DNA of 64,000 nucleotides. It comes from Bog-756 sp963699085. GTDB taxonomy: Bacteria > Actinomycetota > Acidimicrobiia > Acidimicrobiales > RAAP-2. The position numbers were made by a program, and so were the translations under genes. The stretch spans positions 744,001 through 808,000 of the forward strand of contig CAVOTH010000003.1 of NCBI GenBank assembly GCA_963699085.1, given 5' to 3'. Positions 36,436 to 45,724 of this stretch are shown piece by piece; the first letter of the stretch is position 1; each line of letters begins with the position of its first letter. The notes under the pieces are model-generated. The model was not told where the DNA came from and did not search any database. It saw only the letters and a program-made list of their open reading frames with translations.

Positions 36436-38041
36436 ATGACGGCGCGTCAGATCGATGGAGAGCACCGCACACTGGTCGAGATCCACCGCGCCGCGGCGCG
36501 GGTGAACGGCGACGTCGAGGCATACGTCGAGCCGGGCACGGCCGAACGGACTCGTCGTGTGCTCACCTTCGCCGGCCTGGACCGGGCCGCTGACGGAGTG
36601 GCCGGCCTGTTGGCGGCGCACGGCGTCGGGCCGGGCACGGTTGTGTGCCTCCTGCTCCCGAGCTGCATCGACTACATGGTCACCTATGCCGCCGCCGCCA
36701 GATTGGGGGCGATCACTTCGGGGATCAACCTCCGACTGGGTGCACCCGAGGTCGCCTCGATCCTCGAGCGGACCCGGCCGGTGGTCACCGTCGTCGACGA
36801 TGTCGTCGATGTGCCGGTGGGGCCGCTCGGCAAGGTGCTCACCCGGTCCGAATGCACGGCCGCCGCCGACGGACCGCCACCCGAGTGGTGGCCGGAGTTG
36901 GCGTCCTCCGATCCGGTCGCGGTTGTCTGGACCAGCGGGACGACCGGATTGCCGAAGGGGGCTGTATTCGATCACGACAACCTGCGGGCCGTGGCCGAGG
37001 GGACCGACGTGCTGTCCGAACCGGGCGACCGCCGGCTGTCCCCGCTGCCCTTCGCCCACGTGGGATCGATGACCCGGGCGTGGGACGAGGCCGCCAATGG
37101 GATCACCACGGTGATCACACCGACCCCGTGGCGGGCGGCGGATGCCGTGCCGGTCATGGAGCGGGAGCGCATCACCGTGGCCCAGGGGGTGCCGACCCAG
37201 TGGGCCCTCGTACTCGGACGGCCCGGAATTGGCGAACGCCGATCTGTCCTCTCTGCGGATCGCCGGCACCGGCGCCTCGAGGGTGCCGGCCGAGCTGGTC
37301 GCCGACATGCGCGTCGCGCTCGGGGTCCCGGTGGTCGTCCGCTATACCTCTACCGAGGCCTCGCTCGGCACCGGGACGGTGCCCGGTGACCCCGACGAGG
37401 CTGTGGCCACTTCGGTGGGGCGGCCGGTGACCGGGGTCGAACTGATGGTGGCCGGCGACGACGGGTCGGCGCTGAATGCGGGCCGAGGCGACCAGGTCGG
37501 CCGGGTCCGCCTGCGCTCAGCTGCGGTGATGCGCGGCTACTGGGGAGGACCACCGACCGGTCCGGGGGCGAACGGCCTGGTGTTCGATACGGCGGCGACG
37601 GCCCAGGTGCTGGCCGGTGACGGCTGGCTGACCACCGGGGACTTCGGATACCTGGATGATGACGGTCGGCTGCACCTGGTCGGTCGGGCCAACGAGCTCT
37701 ACATCCGGGGTGGCTACAACGTCTACCCGGCTGAAGTGGAGGCAGCCCTGAGTGAGCACCCGGACGTGGCCCAGATCGCGGTGGTCGGGGCACCGGACCC
37801 GGTACTCGGCGAGGTGGGAGTGGCCTTCGTGGTACTCGAGGACGGGTCGGACGTGGATGCCGGCACGCTTCTGGCCGGGCTGCGGGAGACCGCCCGATCA
37901 TCGATCGCCGACTACAAGGCACCGGACCGGGTGGTCATGGTCGACCGTCTTCCCCTGACCTCGATGATGAAGGTAGACAAGAGGATCCTGGCCCGGCAGG
38001 CCGCCCGGGACATGGACACGAACGGAGCACATCAGAGATGA
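36436..38041 (+). pseudogene. Acyl-CoA ligase (ANL superfamily), one frameshift
   Basis: The N-terminal two thirds from ATG 36436 carries VVWTSGTTGLPKGAVFDHDN. The frame breaks near 37215. The rest (PELANADLSSLRIAGTGASR, VRYTSTEASLGTGTVPG, WLTTGDFGYLDDDGRLHLVG, IRGGYNVYPAEVEAAL and the C-terminal SMMKVDKRIL) continues in another frame to 38041. Joined length is about 535 residues. Conservation on both sides suggests a single indel, possibly a sequence error. A TACAGT box lies 10 nt upstream. The stop overlaps the next ATG by 4 bp, so it belongs to the 36.4-41.4 kb operon. Confidence 0.82.
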
Positions 38042-38874
38042 CCGGAAATTCGACTCCCGCCCAGGGTGGTGTCACCGACGACCCGATCCGGATCGGGACG
38101 ATGCTCTACACCCTGGTCGAGCCGCACCGCGGCCACGAAGTGGCTTACAACCGTTGGTACGAGCGGGACCACTTCTACGCCGGGTGCCAGATCGGTGCCT
38201 ACAACTTCGCCGGCGCCCGCTTCGTGGCGACGTCACCGCTGAAGTCCCTGCGCTATCCCGAGGGCGACAGCGCTCTGGTGGCCGACCCACAGACCGGGAG
38301 CTATCTGGGCATCTACTACGTGCTCGACGGGCACCACGACGAGTGGAACCGGTGGGCGGTGGACCAGGTGAACGTCCTGCACCGGGCCGGCCGCATGTTC
38401 GACCACCGAGACCACATCCACACCGGGCTCTACCGGATGGAGTGGGAGCACCGGCGCGACGCCGAGGGCGTACCGGCCGAGCTCACCCTCGATCACCGCT
38501 TCGCGGGAATGGCCTCGGTCTTCCTCGAGCCGGTCGACGGTGTCACCGGCGCCGAAGTCGGCGCCTGGCTCCGCGAGCAGTACCTGCCGACGGTGATGCC
38601 CGGTTCGCCGTTGGCCACTGTTCTCGGCTTCAGCCCGCTGCCGTTACTGGCTGATGCACCCGGCGATGTCCCACGGGGCGAGTCGCTCGACGAGAGGACC
38701 CTGGCCCTGTGCTTCCTCGACGAGTCCCCCGAGGGCACGTGGGACGACGTGTTCGCTCCGATGGGTGCGGCCCTCGCAGAGTCCGGACTCGGACGGGTCG
38801 TGTGGGCCTCGGCCTTCATCGGCGCCGTTCCGGGAACCGACAAGTACACCGACCAGCTCTGGTCGGACCAGTAG
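38038..38874 (+). CDS. Uncharacterised protein, probable two-half dimeric alpha/beta barrel (EthD-like)
   Basis: A 278-residue protein without a confident family. The first half begins GTMLYTLVEPHRGHEVAYNR with WYERDHFYAGCQIGAYNFAG. The second half begins ASVFLEPVDGVTGAEVGAWL with REQYLPTVMPGSPLAT. Both have the strand - 'W...H/P' helix pattern of dimeric alpha/beta-barrel (EthD/ABM) folds, so an internal duplication is likely. It is translationally coupled to the upstream ligase (ATGA) and sits between two acyl-CoA ligases, so it probably handles the same CoA-linked substrate. Confidence 0.6.
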   Translation: MTGNSTPAQGGVTDDPIRIGTMLYTLVEPHRGHEVAYNRWYERDHFYAGCQIGAYNFAGARFVATSPLKSLRYPEGDSALVADPQTGSYLGIYYVLDGHHDEWNRWAVDQVNVLHRAGRMFDHRDHIHTGLYRMEWEHRRDAEGVPAELTLDHRFAGMASVFLEPVDGVTGAEVGAWLREQYLPTVMPGSPLATVLGFSPLPLLADAPGDVPRGESLDERTLALCFLDESPEGTWDDVFAPMGAALAESGLGRVVWASAFIGAVPGTDKYTDQLWSDQ

Positions 38875-38898
38875 ATCACCACCAGGAGCGCGACCTGA

Positions 38899-40524
38899 AT
38901 GAACGACGACGAAAAGCAGCAGATGCAGCGGCGGGCGGGTGCCCGCCAATGGGCGTTCGCACCCACCATGTGGGGCCTGATCGAGGCAAGGGCAGAAGCC
39001 ACGCCCGACGCCGTACTCGCCCACGAGGACACCGGTCGTGAGCTGACGTTCTCGTCGTATCGGGATGCCTGTCTGCGGGCGGCGGCCGGGCTGTTCACCG
39101 ATCATGGAGTGGCCGAAGGGACCAGTGTCAGCTGGGAGCTACCGACGTGGAACGAGTCGCTGATACTGGTCGGTGCCTTGTGTCGCCTGGGAGCCCGTCA
39201 GAACCCGCTCATCCCGATCTACCGCAACCGCGAGGTCGGGTTCATCACCGAACAGAGCGGTGCGTCGCTGCTGGTCGTGCCCACGGTCTACCGGGGCTTC
39301 GACTTCGAGGCGATGGCCAATGAGATCGCCGCTGACCGGCCGGGCCTGTCGGTGCTGGTGGTCGACCGCCAGCTTCCCGACGGGGATCCGACGTCGTTGC
39401 CGCCGGTTGCGGTGACGCCCCCATCCGCTGCTGATGCGCCGATCAGGTGGCTGTTCTATACGTCGGGCACGACCGCGGACCCCAAGGGCGCGCCCCACAC
39501 CGATCTCACCGTCATGGCATCTGCTCTGGCCATGGCCGAGTGCCTGGACATCAGGAGCGACGACGTGTCGGCTCTGGTGTTCCCGTTCACCCACATCGGT
39601 GGGATCGGGTGGTTGATCGCCTCGCTGTTCACCGGGTGCACCCTGCTCATCACCGAGGCCTTCGACCCCACCGCTACCCCGGCGTTCCTGGCCGCCAACG
39701 GGGTGACCCTGGCCGGGTCGGGCACGCCCTTCCATATGGCCTACCTGGGGGCCCAGCGGGCGGCGGGCGGCGACTCGATATTCCCGCACGTGCGCTCCTA
39801 TCCCGGGGGCGGTGCACCGAAGCCTCCGCAACTCCATCACGACCTCAAGGACGAGATCGGCGGAGTCGGGATCGTCTCGGGCTACGGGCTCACCGAAGCC
39901 CCGATCGTGGTCATGGCCACGACGGAGGACCCGGACCAGAAGCTGGCCGATACCGAGGGTCGCCCGACCCCCGGGGTCGACCTGATCGTGGTGGCCCTCG
40001 ACGGCTCTCGCGCCGGCCCGGGCATCGAGGGGGAGATCCGGCTCAAGGGTCCCCAGGTCATCCGGGGATACCTGGACCCCTCGCTCGATGCCGACGCCTT
40101 CGACGCCGATGGCTACTTCCGCAGCGGAGATCTCGGGGTGGTCGATGCCGATGGCTACGTGACCATCACCGGCCGCCTCAAGGACGTCATCATCCGCCAT
40201 GGCGAGAACATCTCCGCCAAGGAGGTGGAGGACCTCCTCTACGAACACCCGGCTGTGACCGACGTGGCCGTGATCGGGCTGCCCGATCCGAAGACGGGTG
40301 AGCGGGCGTGCGCCGTGGTCGCCATCGCCTCGGGGCATACGTTCGACTTCGCCGCCATGGGGGAGTACCTGCGCAGCCGGGGGCTGCGGGTCAACGCCAT
40401 TCCCGAGCAGCTCGAACTGGTCGATGTAGTCCCGCGGAACCCGGCCGGAAAGATCTTGAAGCACACCCTGCGGGAGCGGTTCGCCCCGGCACAGACAGCA
40501 CCGAACAACGGAGGCAAGTCATGA
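38899..40524 (+). CDS. Acyl-CoA ligase, cyclohexanecarboxylate-CoA ligase-like
   Basis: A 541-residue ANL ligase. The ATP loop is WLFYTSGTTADPKGAPHTD (near 182-200). Other motifs are VFPFTHIGGIGWLIASLFTG, SGYGLTEAPIVVMATTEDP and GYFRSGDLGVVDADGYVTIT, with GKILKHTLRERF holding the C-terminal Lys. The N-terminal RQWAFAPTMWGLIEARAEAT and 'PTWNESL' resemble ligases for alicyclic acids. It overlaps the following SDR gene. Together they may activate and oxidise a cyclic acid. Confidence 0.82.
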   Translation: MNDDEKQQMQRRAGARQWAFAPTMWGLIEARAEATPDAVLAHEDTGRELTFSSYRDACLRAAAGLFTDHGVAEGTSVSWELPTWNESLILVGALCRLGARQNPLIPIYRNREVGFITEQSGASLLVVPTVYRGFDFEAMANEIAADRPGLSVLVVDRQLPDGDPTSLPPVAVTPPSAADAPIRWLFYTSGTTADPKGAPHTDLTVMASALAMAECLDIRSDDVSALVFPFTHIGGIGWLIASLFTGCTLLITEAFDPTATPAFLAANGVTLAGSGTPFHMAYLGAQRAAGGDSIFPHVRSYPGGGAPKPPQLHHDLKDEIGGVGIVSGYGLTEAPIVVMATTEDPDQKLADTEGRPTPGVDLIVVALDGSRAGPGIEGEIRLKGPQVIRGYLDPSLDADAFDADGYFRSGDLGVVDADGYVTITGRLKDVIIRHGENISAKEVEDLLYEHPAVTDVAVIGLPDPKTGERACAVVAIASGHTFDFAAMGEYLRSRGLRVNAIPEQLELVDVVPRNPAGKILKHTLRERFAPAQTAPNNGGKS

Positions 40525-41351
40525 GTCCGATCCAACGCGTCTCGATGGGGCAAGGGGGCGAAGAGCACGACGCGGCCGACGCCGCCATCGCCGGTTTCGT
40601 CGTCCCGCGCTTCGAGGGTCGCGTGGCCGTGGTCACCGGAGCAGGCTCGGGCATCGGTCGAGGCACAGCGAGCCGTCTGGCGGCGGAGGGCGCATCCGTG
40701 GCAGCCCTGGACGTGTCGGCCGACGCAGTCACCGAAACGGTGGCCGGCATCCTCGCCGACGGCGGAACGGCCGTGGCCTACACGTGCGACGTAACTTCGG
40801 AGACCTCGGTGACCGACACCATGGCGTCGATCGTCACCGACCAGGGCCCGCCGCGGGTGGTATGCAACGTGGCCGGCATCGGCGGGTTCTACAACACGGC
40901 CGAGATGCCCTTCGAACGGTGGCAGCAGATCCTGGCCGTCAATCTGACCGGTCCGTTCCTGGTGTGCCGGGCCGCACTTCCCCACCTGCTGGAGTACGGC
41001 GGTTCGATCGTCAATGTCGCCTCCAATACGGCGCTGATGGGACAGGCCTACTCGGCCGCGTACTGCGCGTCCAAGGGCGGGTTGCTGATGTTCACCAAGG
41101 CACTGGCGGCCGAATACCTGGGCCAGGGCGTGCGGGCCAACGTGGTGGCCCCCGGCGGGACGGACACCCCTCTGCTGGGTGCCTTCGGGCTCCCCGAGGG
41201 AGCCGATCCGAAGCAGCTCACCAAGATCATGTCGCCCCTGGGGTTTTCGACGCCGTCGGAAATTGCCGCCTCCATCGCCTTCCTGGCCTCCGACGAGTCG
41301 TCCTATACGACCGGAGCGGTGCTGTCGGTGGACGGCGGACTTACCATTTGA
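40521..41351 (+). CDS. Short-chain dehydrogenase/reductase
   Basis: A 276-residue SDR with TGAGSGIGRG cofactor motif, NVAGIGG, catalytic Ser in IVNVASNTALMG and YCASKGG (Tyr-x3-Lys), and a typical TGAVLSVDGGLTI end. GGAGG precedes the ATG, which overlaps the ligase stop. There is an N-terminal extension of about 30 residues. It probably oxidises a hydroxyacyl-CoA made by the same operon. Confidence 0.88.
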   Translation: MSPIQRVSMGQGGEEHDAADAAIAGFVVPRFEGRVAVVTGAGSGIGRGTASRLAAEGASVAALDVSADAVTETVAGILADGGTAVAYTCDVTSETSVTDTMASIVTDQGPPRVVCNVAGIGGFYNTAEMPFERWQQILAVNLTGPFLVCRAALPHLLEYGGSIVNVASNTALMGQAYSAAYCASKGGLLMFTKALAAEYLGQGVRANVVAPGGTDTPLLGAFGLPEGADPKQLTKIMSPLGFSTPSEIAASIAFLASDESSYTTGAVLSVDGGLTI

Positions 41352-41401
41352 CTCGATCAAGACCCCGCTGACCTGGGAAGACGTCCCCCGGTCGGCTCCG
41401 G

Positions 41402-41471
41402 CCGGAACATTTCCGGACCGATGTCACCGACCGCGTGCAACAATGCAACATCGAGCGACATTTTGTCGCTC
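41402..41471. promoter_or_regulatory. Two inverted repeats upstream of the P450 gene
   Basis: CCGGAA-CAT-TTCCGG (41402-41416) and GAGCGAC-ATTTT-GTCGCTC (41453-41471) are both perfect. Between them is a direct repeat TGCAACA/ATGCAACA. They could be a terminator for the upstream operon and an operator for the P450 operon. Confidence 0.45.
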
Positions 41472-41490
41472 CCGATCTGTGAGGTGAGCG

Positions 41491-42693
41491 ATGACCGACG
41501 TTCGTCCGGTCACCGACTGGGGGACCGATTTCGACGTCCTCAGCCGGTCCTACGTGGATGACCCCTTCCCTATCTGGGATGAGTTGCGCCAGACCTGCCC
41601 GATCGCCCACACCGATCGGCGTGGGAGCACGTGGCTTCCCACGACGTATCAGGACGTCGTCGATCTGGCCCACGACATCGAGCACTTCAGCTCGCTCGAC
41701 ATCACGGTGATCCCGTTCACCGGCGAAGAGCCTGCCGAGCCCGTCCTGCCCTATGGCGTGCCGCCGATCTCGGCCGACCCGCCGCTCCACACCTTCACCC
41801 GCCGACTGCTGCTCCCGTGGTTCTCCCACCGGAAGGTGGAGAGCTACGAGGCGATGACCCGGGAGCTCTGCGCCGGACTCGTCGAGGGCTTCCTGGCCGA
41901 TGGCCGGGCCGATGCCGCATCCGACTACGCCCAGCAGATCCCGGTCCGGGTCATCGCCGCCATTCTCGGGGTCCCGCCCGAGCTGTCCGACACGTTCACC
42001 GGCTGGGTCCGGGCCGTGCTCGAGTTCGCCGACGACGAGGAGGTCCGCCGCGAAGGAACCATCGGCCTCATCGAGTACTTCGTGAGCGAGGTGGAGCGGC
42101 GCAAGCAGCACCCCGGGGACGACCTGTTGAGTGCACTGCTCCAGACCGAGGTCGACGGCCAGCCGCTCGAGGACTCGATCGTCCTCGGTGTGGCCGCCCT
42201 GACCCTCATCGCCGGGGTCGACACGACGTGGAGCGCAATCGGATCGTCGCTGTGGCACCTGGCCACCCACCCCGGGGATGCCAAGACGCTGGCCACCGAT
42301 CCCGAGGCGATGCCATTGGCCATCGAGGAGCTCCTGCGGGCCTACTCGCCGGTGACCATGGCTCGGGTGGTGACCGGCGACATCGAGTTCCAGGGTTGCC
42401 CGATGAAGGCGGAAGAGAAGGTACTCATGAACTTCCCGGCCGCCAACCGCGACCCCGCCGCATTCGAGAACCCGGACACGGTGATCCTCGACCGGGCCCA
42501 CAACCGCCATGTGGCCTTCGGCTCCGGCATCCACCGCTGTGCCGGATCCAATCTGGCCCGTATGGAGCTGCGGGTGGCCATCGAGGAGTGGCTCAAGCGC
42601 ATTCCCGAGTTCCGGATCGAGGACGGGGCGGAGGTGACCTGGGTCGGTGGTCAGGTGCGCGGCCCCCGCAGCGTTCCCGTGGTGTTCCCGTGA
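41491..42693 (+). CDS. Cytochrome P450
   Basis: A 400-residue bacterial class I P450. The I-helix is LIAGVDTTWSAIGSSLWHLA (near 238-257), the ExxR is EELLRAYSP, and the haem loop is FGSGIHRCAGSNLARMEL with the axial Cys near 350. It receives electrons from the ferredoxin encoded 4 bp overlapping downstream. The CYP family cannot be assigned by eye, and it does not look like CYP125. The location suggests hydroxylation of a steroid or terpenoid substrate. Confidence 0.93.
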   Translation: MTDVRPVTDWGTDFDVLSRSYVDDPFPIWDELRQTCPIAHTDRRGSTWLPTTYQDVVDLAHDIEHFSSLDITVIPFTGEEPAEPVLPYGVPPISADPPLHTFTRRLLLPWFSHRKVESYEAMTRELCAGLVEGFLADGRADAASDYAQQIPVRVIAAILGVPPELSDTFTGWVRAVLEFADDEEVRREGTIGLIEYFVSEVERRKQHPGDDLLSALLQTEVDGQPLEDSIVLGVAALTLIAGVDTTWSAIGSSLWHLATHPGDAKTLATDPEAMPLAIEELLRAYSPVTMARVVTGDIEFQGCPMKAEEKVLMNFPAANRDPAAFENPDTVILDRAHNRHVAFGSGIHRCAGSNLARMELRVAIEEWLKRIPEFRIEDGAEVTWVGGQVRGPRSVPVVFP

Positions 42694-42887
42694 GGATTCG
42701 GGTCGACCCCGAGAAGTGCACCGGGCACGCCCGGTGCTACGGCCTCGCTCCCGAACTGTTCTCGGTGGACGACTACGGCCTGTCGTCGGTGGTGGGTGAC
42801 GGCACGGTGCCGCCGACGCTGGAGGACAAAGCGCGCCTCGCCATCGCCAACTGCCCCGAGTACGCCATCGAGGTCGTCGCCGACTGA
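42690..42887 (+). CDS. P450-linked 3Fe-4S type ferredoxin with His in the cluster motif
   Basis: A 65-residue ferredoxin. The cluster motif is CTGHARC...CP: Cys10, His13 (in place of the second Cys), Cys16, then Cys55-Pro56. Actinobacterial P450 ferredoxins often vary this position, and the His form is known. GTG 42690 overlaps the P450 stop (GTGA), so the two are coupled. It passes electrons from a ferredoxin reductase to the haem; no reductase is adjacent, but the flavoprotein at 13.9 kb is a candidate. Confidence 0.92.
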   Translation: MRIRVDPEKCTGHARCYGLAPELFSVDDYGLSSVVGDGTVPPTLEDKARLAIANCPEYAIEVVAD

Positions 42888-42900
42888 ACCCGGACGCGGC

Positions 42901-42932
42901 GACGGCCGCCGGGCGTGTGCCCGGCGGCCGTC
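42901..42932. terminator. Strong hairpin between convergent ferredoxin and thiolase genes
   Basis: A perfect 14-bp stem, GACGGCCGCCGGGC / GCCCGGCGGCCGTC, with a 4-nt loop GTGT. It lies 13 bp after the ferredoxin stop and 50 bp from the thiolase stop, so it can serve both strands. Confidence 0.88.
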
Positions 42933-42982
42933 AGCCCATGCGGTGATGCCGGGCACTGGCCGGCGCCGTGGATCGGACCGAC

Positions 42983-44191
42983 CTACGACAGGCGCTCGAC
43001 GATCATGGCCATCCCCTGGCCGCCGCCGACGCACATCGACTCGAGGCCGAACGTCTTGTCGGCATCTTCCAGACCGTTGATGAGCGTGGTCATGATCCGC
43101 GCTCCGGTCTGGCCGAACGGGTGACCCAGGGCGATCGCCCCGCCGTTCACATTCAGCTTGTCATAGCTGATGCCGAGCTCCTTGGCCGAAGGGACCACTT
43201 GGGCGGCGAACGCCTCGTTGATCTCCACGAGGTCGATGTCGTCGATGGTCATCTTGGCCCGACCCAGGACCTGGCGGATCGCCTCGACCGGGCCGAGTCC
43301 CATGATCTCGGGATTGAGTCCGGTGACACCGCTGGCGATGATGCGGGCCAACGGGGTGATCCCGAGCTCCTTGGCCTTGGTGTCACTCATGACGACAACG
43401 GCGGCGGCGCCGTCATTGAGTGGGCAGGCGTTGCCCGCGGTGATGGTGCCACCCTCCCGGAACACCGGCTTGAGATTGGCCAACTTCTCCAGGGTGGTGC
43501 CGGCACGGGGACCGTCATCTTTGGCGACGACGGTTCCGTCGGCCAGTGTCACCGGGATGATCTCCCGATCGAAGAAGCCCCGCTCCTGGGCCGCTACCGC
43601 CCTCAGCTGGGAGTTCAGTGCGAACTCGTCTTGTTCCTCGCGGGTCACCTTCTTGAACTCGGCCACGTTCTCCGCCGTCTGGCCCATGGCGATGTAGACA
43701 TCGGGGAAGACTCCCTCGAGCGGGGTCCATGGCGTGCCGGCGGCGGGGGTGCGGGCTGCGGTGCGCGCCTCGGCGACGGCGAATGCCTCGTTGTGGGGTC
43801 CGACGTCGGCGGCGCCATGGAGGTAGCGGCTGACGGTCTCCACTCCGGCGGCGACGAAGACGTCGCCCTCGCCGGCCCGGATGGCGTGGGCGGCCATGCG
43901 GATGGTCTGCAGCGACGACGAGCAGTACCGGTTGACGGTCACACCGGGCACGTCGGGCAGGCCGGCCAGGATGGCGGCGACGCGACCGATGTTGTACCCC
44001 GCCTCACCGGCGGGCTGGCCTGAGCCGAGGATGACGTCCTCGACCAGTTGGGGGTCCAGCTGGGGGATCTTGGCCAGGACTTCGCGGATGACCAGCGCGG
44101 CGAGGTCATCGGGACGGCACTCGACGAGGGAGCCTTTGTTGGCCCGGCCGATCGGGGTCCGGCCGGTGGCGACGATGACTGCTTCGGGCAT
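42983..44191 (-). CDS. Acetyl-CoA acyltransferase (thiolase, FadA-like)
   Basis: A 402-residue thiolase. The nucleophile is Cys90 in NRYCSSSLQTI. NGGAIALGHPFGQTGAR carries the catalytic His, and SMCVGGGQG near 386-394 holds the second Cys. VEINEAFAAQ is intact. GAGGAGC precedes ATG 44191. It cleaves 3-ketoacyl-CoA in beta-oxidation. It is divergent from the acyl-CoA dehydrogenase pair across a shared 316-bp promoter region containing a KstR-like box. Confidence 0.92.
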   Translation of the reverse strand: MPEAVIVATGRTPIGRANKGSLVECRPDDLAALVIREVLAKIPQLDPQLVEDVILGSGQPAGEAGYNIGRVAAILAGLPDVPGVTVNRYCSSSLQTIRMAAHAIRAGEGDVFVAAGVETVSRYLHGAADVGPHNEAFAVAEARTAARTPAAGTPWTPLEGVFPDVYIAMGQTAENVAEFKKVTREEQDEFALNSQLRAVAAQERGFFDREIIPVTLADGTVVAKDDGPRAGTTLEKLANLKPVFREGGTITAGNACPLNDGAAAVVVMSDTKAKELGITPLARIIASGVTGLNPEIMGLGPVEAIRQVLGRAKMTIDDIDLVEINEAFAAQVVPSAKELGISYDKLNVNGGAIALGHPFGQTGARIMTTLINGLEDADKTFGLESMCVGGGQGMAMIVERLS

Positions 44192-44348
44192 GTGGTGCTC
44201 CTCGGTGACGGGCGGTCGGGTGCCGCGGCGTGATCTGCGGTGACGGTGCAGCGTACCGGTGCTGCATGTCGGTGGTGCCAACTGGTGGAAGATGACGGTG
44301 GGGCCCGGTGACGGGCTCCGGAGGGGCCTCGCCTGGTCCCGCGCTAAC

Positions 44349-44362
44349 TTACCGACTAGTAA
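44349..44362. promoter_or_regulatory. TTAC-n6-GTAA inverted repeat in the thiolase/ACAD promoter region
   Basis: TTAC-CGACTA-GTAA lies 158 bp upstream of the thiolase ATG within an AT-richer patch. It resembles TetR-type operators of fatty-acid genes, but no regulator is encoded nearby. Confidence 0.3.
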
Positions 44363-44442
44363 CTCTACCGGCTGGCGGTCCGGCCGGTGTCACCCGACCC
44401 GGAACCCGAGGTCAGGGGCGGTGGCGCCCCCGGGTAGTCGAA

Positions 44443-44456
44443 TGTAACGTGTTCTA
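44443..44456 (+). promoter_or_regulatory. KstR-like operator
   Basis: TGTAACGTGTTCTA is an exact fit to the published KstR consensus TnnAACnnGTTnnA, located 51 bp upstream of ATG 44508 in the divergent promoter region. KstR is the TetR-family repressor of cholesterol catabolism in mycobacteria and rhodococci. Confidence 0.6.
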
Positions 44457-44507
44457 GTCGTGATGGACCGCCTCCGCTGCGGGCCGCACCTGACCGGGAG
44501 GGACCCC

Positions 44508-45683
44508 ATGGAGATCGGTTACACCGAGGAGCACCAGGCACTCCGCACCGAGCTGCGGGAGTACTACGCCAAGCTCCTCACTCCCGAGGTCGAGGCTCAA
44601 CTGGCCGGTAGCCACGGGATCGGGCCCGATATGCGGCGGGTGGTCAAGCAGATGGCGACCGACGGGTGGCTGGGGATCGGCTGGCCGACCGAGTGGGGCG
44701 GCCAGGGCAAGGGGCCGATCGAGCAGTTCATCTTCTTCGACGAGTCGATGCGGGCCGGTGCCCCGGTTCCCATGCTGACCATCAACACGGTCGGCCCGAC
44801 CCTGATGGACTACGGCACCCAGGAACAGAAGGAGTTCTTCCTCCCGAAGATCCTGGCCGGGGACATCCACTTCTGCATCGGCTACACCGAGCCCGAGTCG
44901 GGGACCGACCTCGCCTCGCTGCAGACCCGGGCCGTGCGCGACGGCGACGAGTACATCATCAACGGCCAGAAGATCTACACGTCCCTGGCCGGCGACGCCG
45001 ACTACATCTGGCTCGCCACCCGGACCGACCCGGACGTCGCCAAGCACAAGGGCATCTCGATGTTCGTGGTCCCGATGGATACGCCGGGGATCAAGGTCGT
45101 GCCGATGCACCTGCTCGGAGACCACAACATCAACTACACGTTCTACGAAGACGTCCGGGTGCCGGCGGCCAACCTGGTCGGGGGAGAGAACCAGGGTTGG
45201 TCGCTCATCACCAACCAGCTCAACCATGAGCGGGTCACCCTGTGCTCGTCGGGGATCATCGAGCGGGCCATGACCGATGTCCGGGCGTGGGCCCAGGCCA
45301 CCAAGCTGGCCGACGGCCGTCGGGTGATCGACCAGGAGTGGGTGCAGGTCCACCTGGCCCGAATCTACGCCCGGCTCGAATTCCTCAAGCTGATCAATTG
45401 GAAGGTGGCGTGGACCGCCACCCAGGGTCACCTCGACGTGGCCGATGCCTCGACGATCAAGGTATTCGGCACCGAGTTCTACCTGGAGGCCTTCAAACTG
45501 ATGATGGAGATCATCGGACAGGCCGGTTACCTGGCCAAGGACTCGCCCGAGGCCGTGCTGGCCGGGCGCCTCGAGATGTATGCGCGCAGCCTGGTCATCT
45601 TGACCTTCGGCGGCGGCACCAACGAGATCCAGCGGGATCTGATCGCCATATTCGGACTGGGCATGCCCCGGTCGCTGCGCTGA
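44508..45683 (+). CDS. Acyl-CoA dehydrogenase, ChsE2/FadE29-like
   Basis: A 391-residue flavoprotein. It shares FadE29-type blocks: DGWLGIGWPTEWGGQGKGPI, IHFCIGYTEPESGTDLASLQ, DADYIWLATRTDPDVAKHKG, GWSLITNQLNHERV and ILTFGGGTNEIQRDLIA. FadE29 (ChsE2) pairs with FadE28 (ChsE1) as an alpha2beta2 enzyme that dehydrogenates the 3-carbon steroid side chain. A FadE28-like gene follows. GGGAGGG precedes ATG 44508; the open frame upstream to 44460 runs into the operator and is rejected. Confidence 0.82.
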   Translation: MEIGYTEEHQALRTELREYYAKLLTPEVEAQLAGSHGIGPDMRRVVKQMATDGWLGIGWPTEWGGQGKGPIEQFIFFDESMRAGAPVPMLTINTVGPTLMDYGTQEQKEFFLPKILAGDIHFCIGYTEPESGTDLASLQTRAVRDGDEYIINGQKIYTSLAGDADYIWLATRTDPDVAKHKGISMFVVPMDTPGIKVVPMHLLGDHNINYTFYEDVRVPAANLVGGENQGWSLITNQLNHERVTLCSSGIIERAMTDVRAWAQATKLADGRRVIDQEWVQVHLARIYARLEFLKLINWKVAWTATQGHLDVADASTIKVFGTEFYLEAFKLMMEIIGQAGYLAKDSPEAVLAGRLEMYARSLVILTFGGGTNEIQRDLIAIFGLGMPRSLR

Positions 45684-45724
45684 CCCAGACCCGCACGACG
45701 AGAACCGACGAAAGAGGACACACC

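Noticed and set aside
44460..44507. Upstream start for the FadE29-like gene
   Set aside because: The extra 16 residues lie next to the KstR-like box and lack family similarity; GGGAGGG marks ATG 44508.
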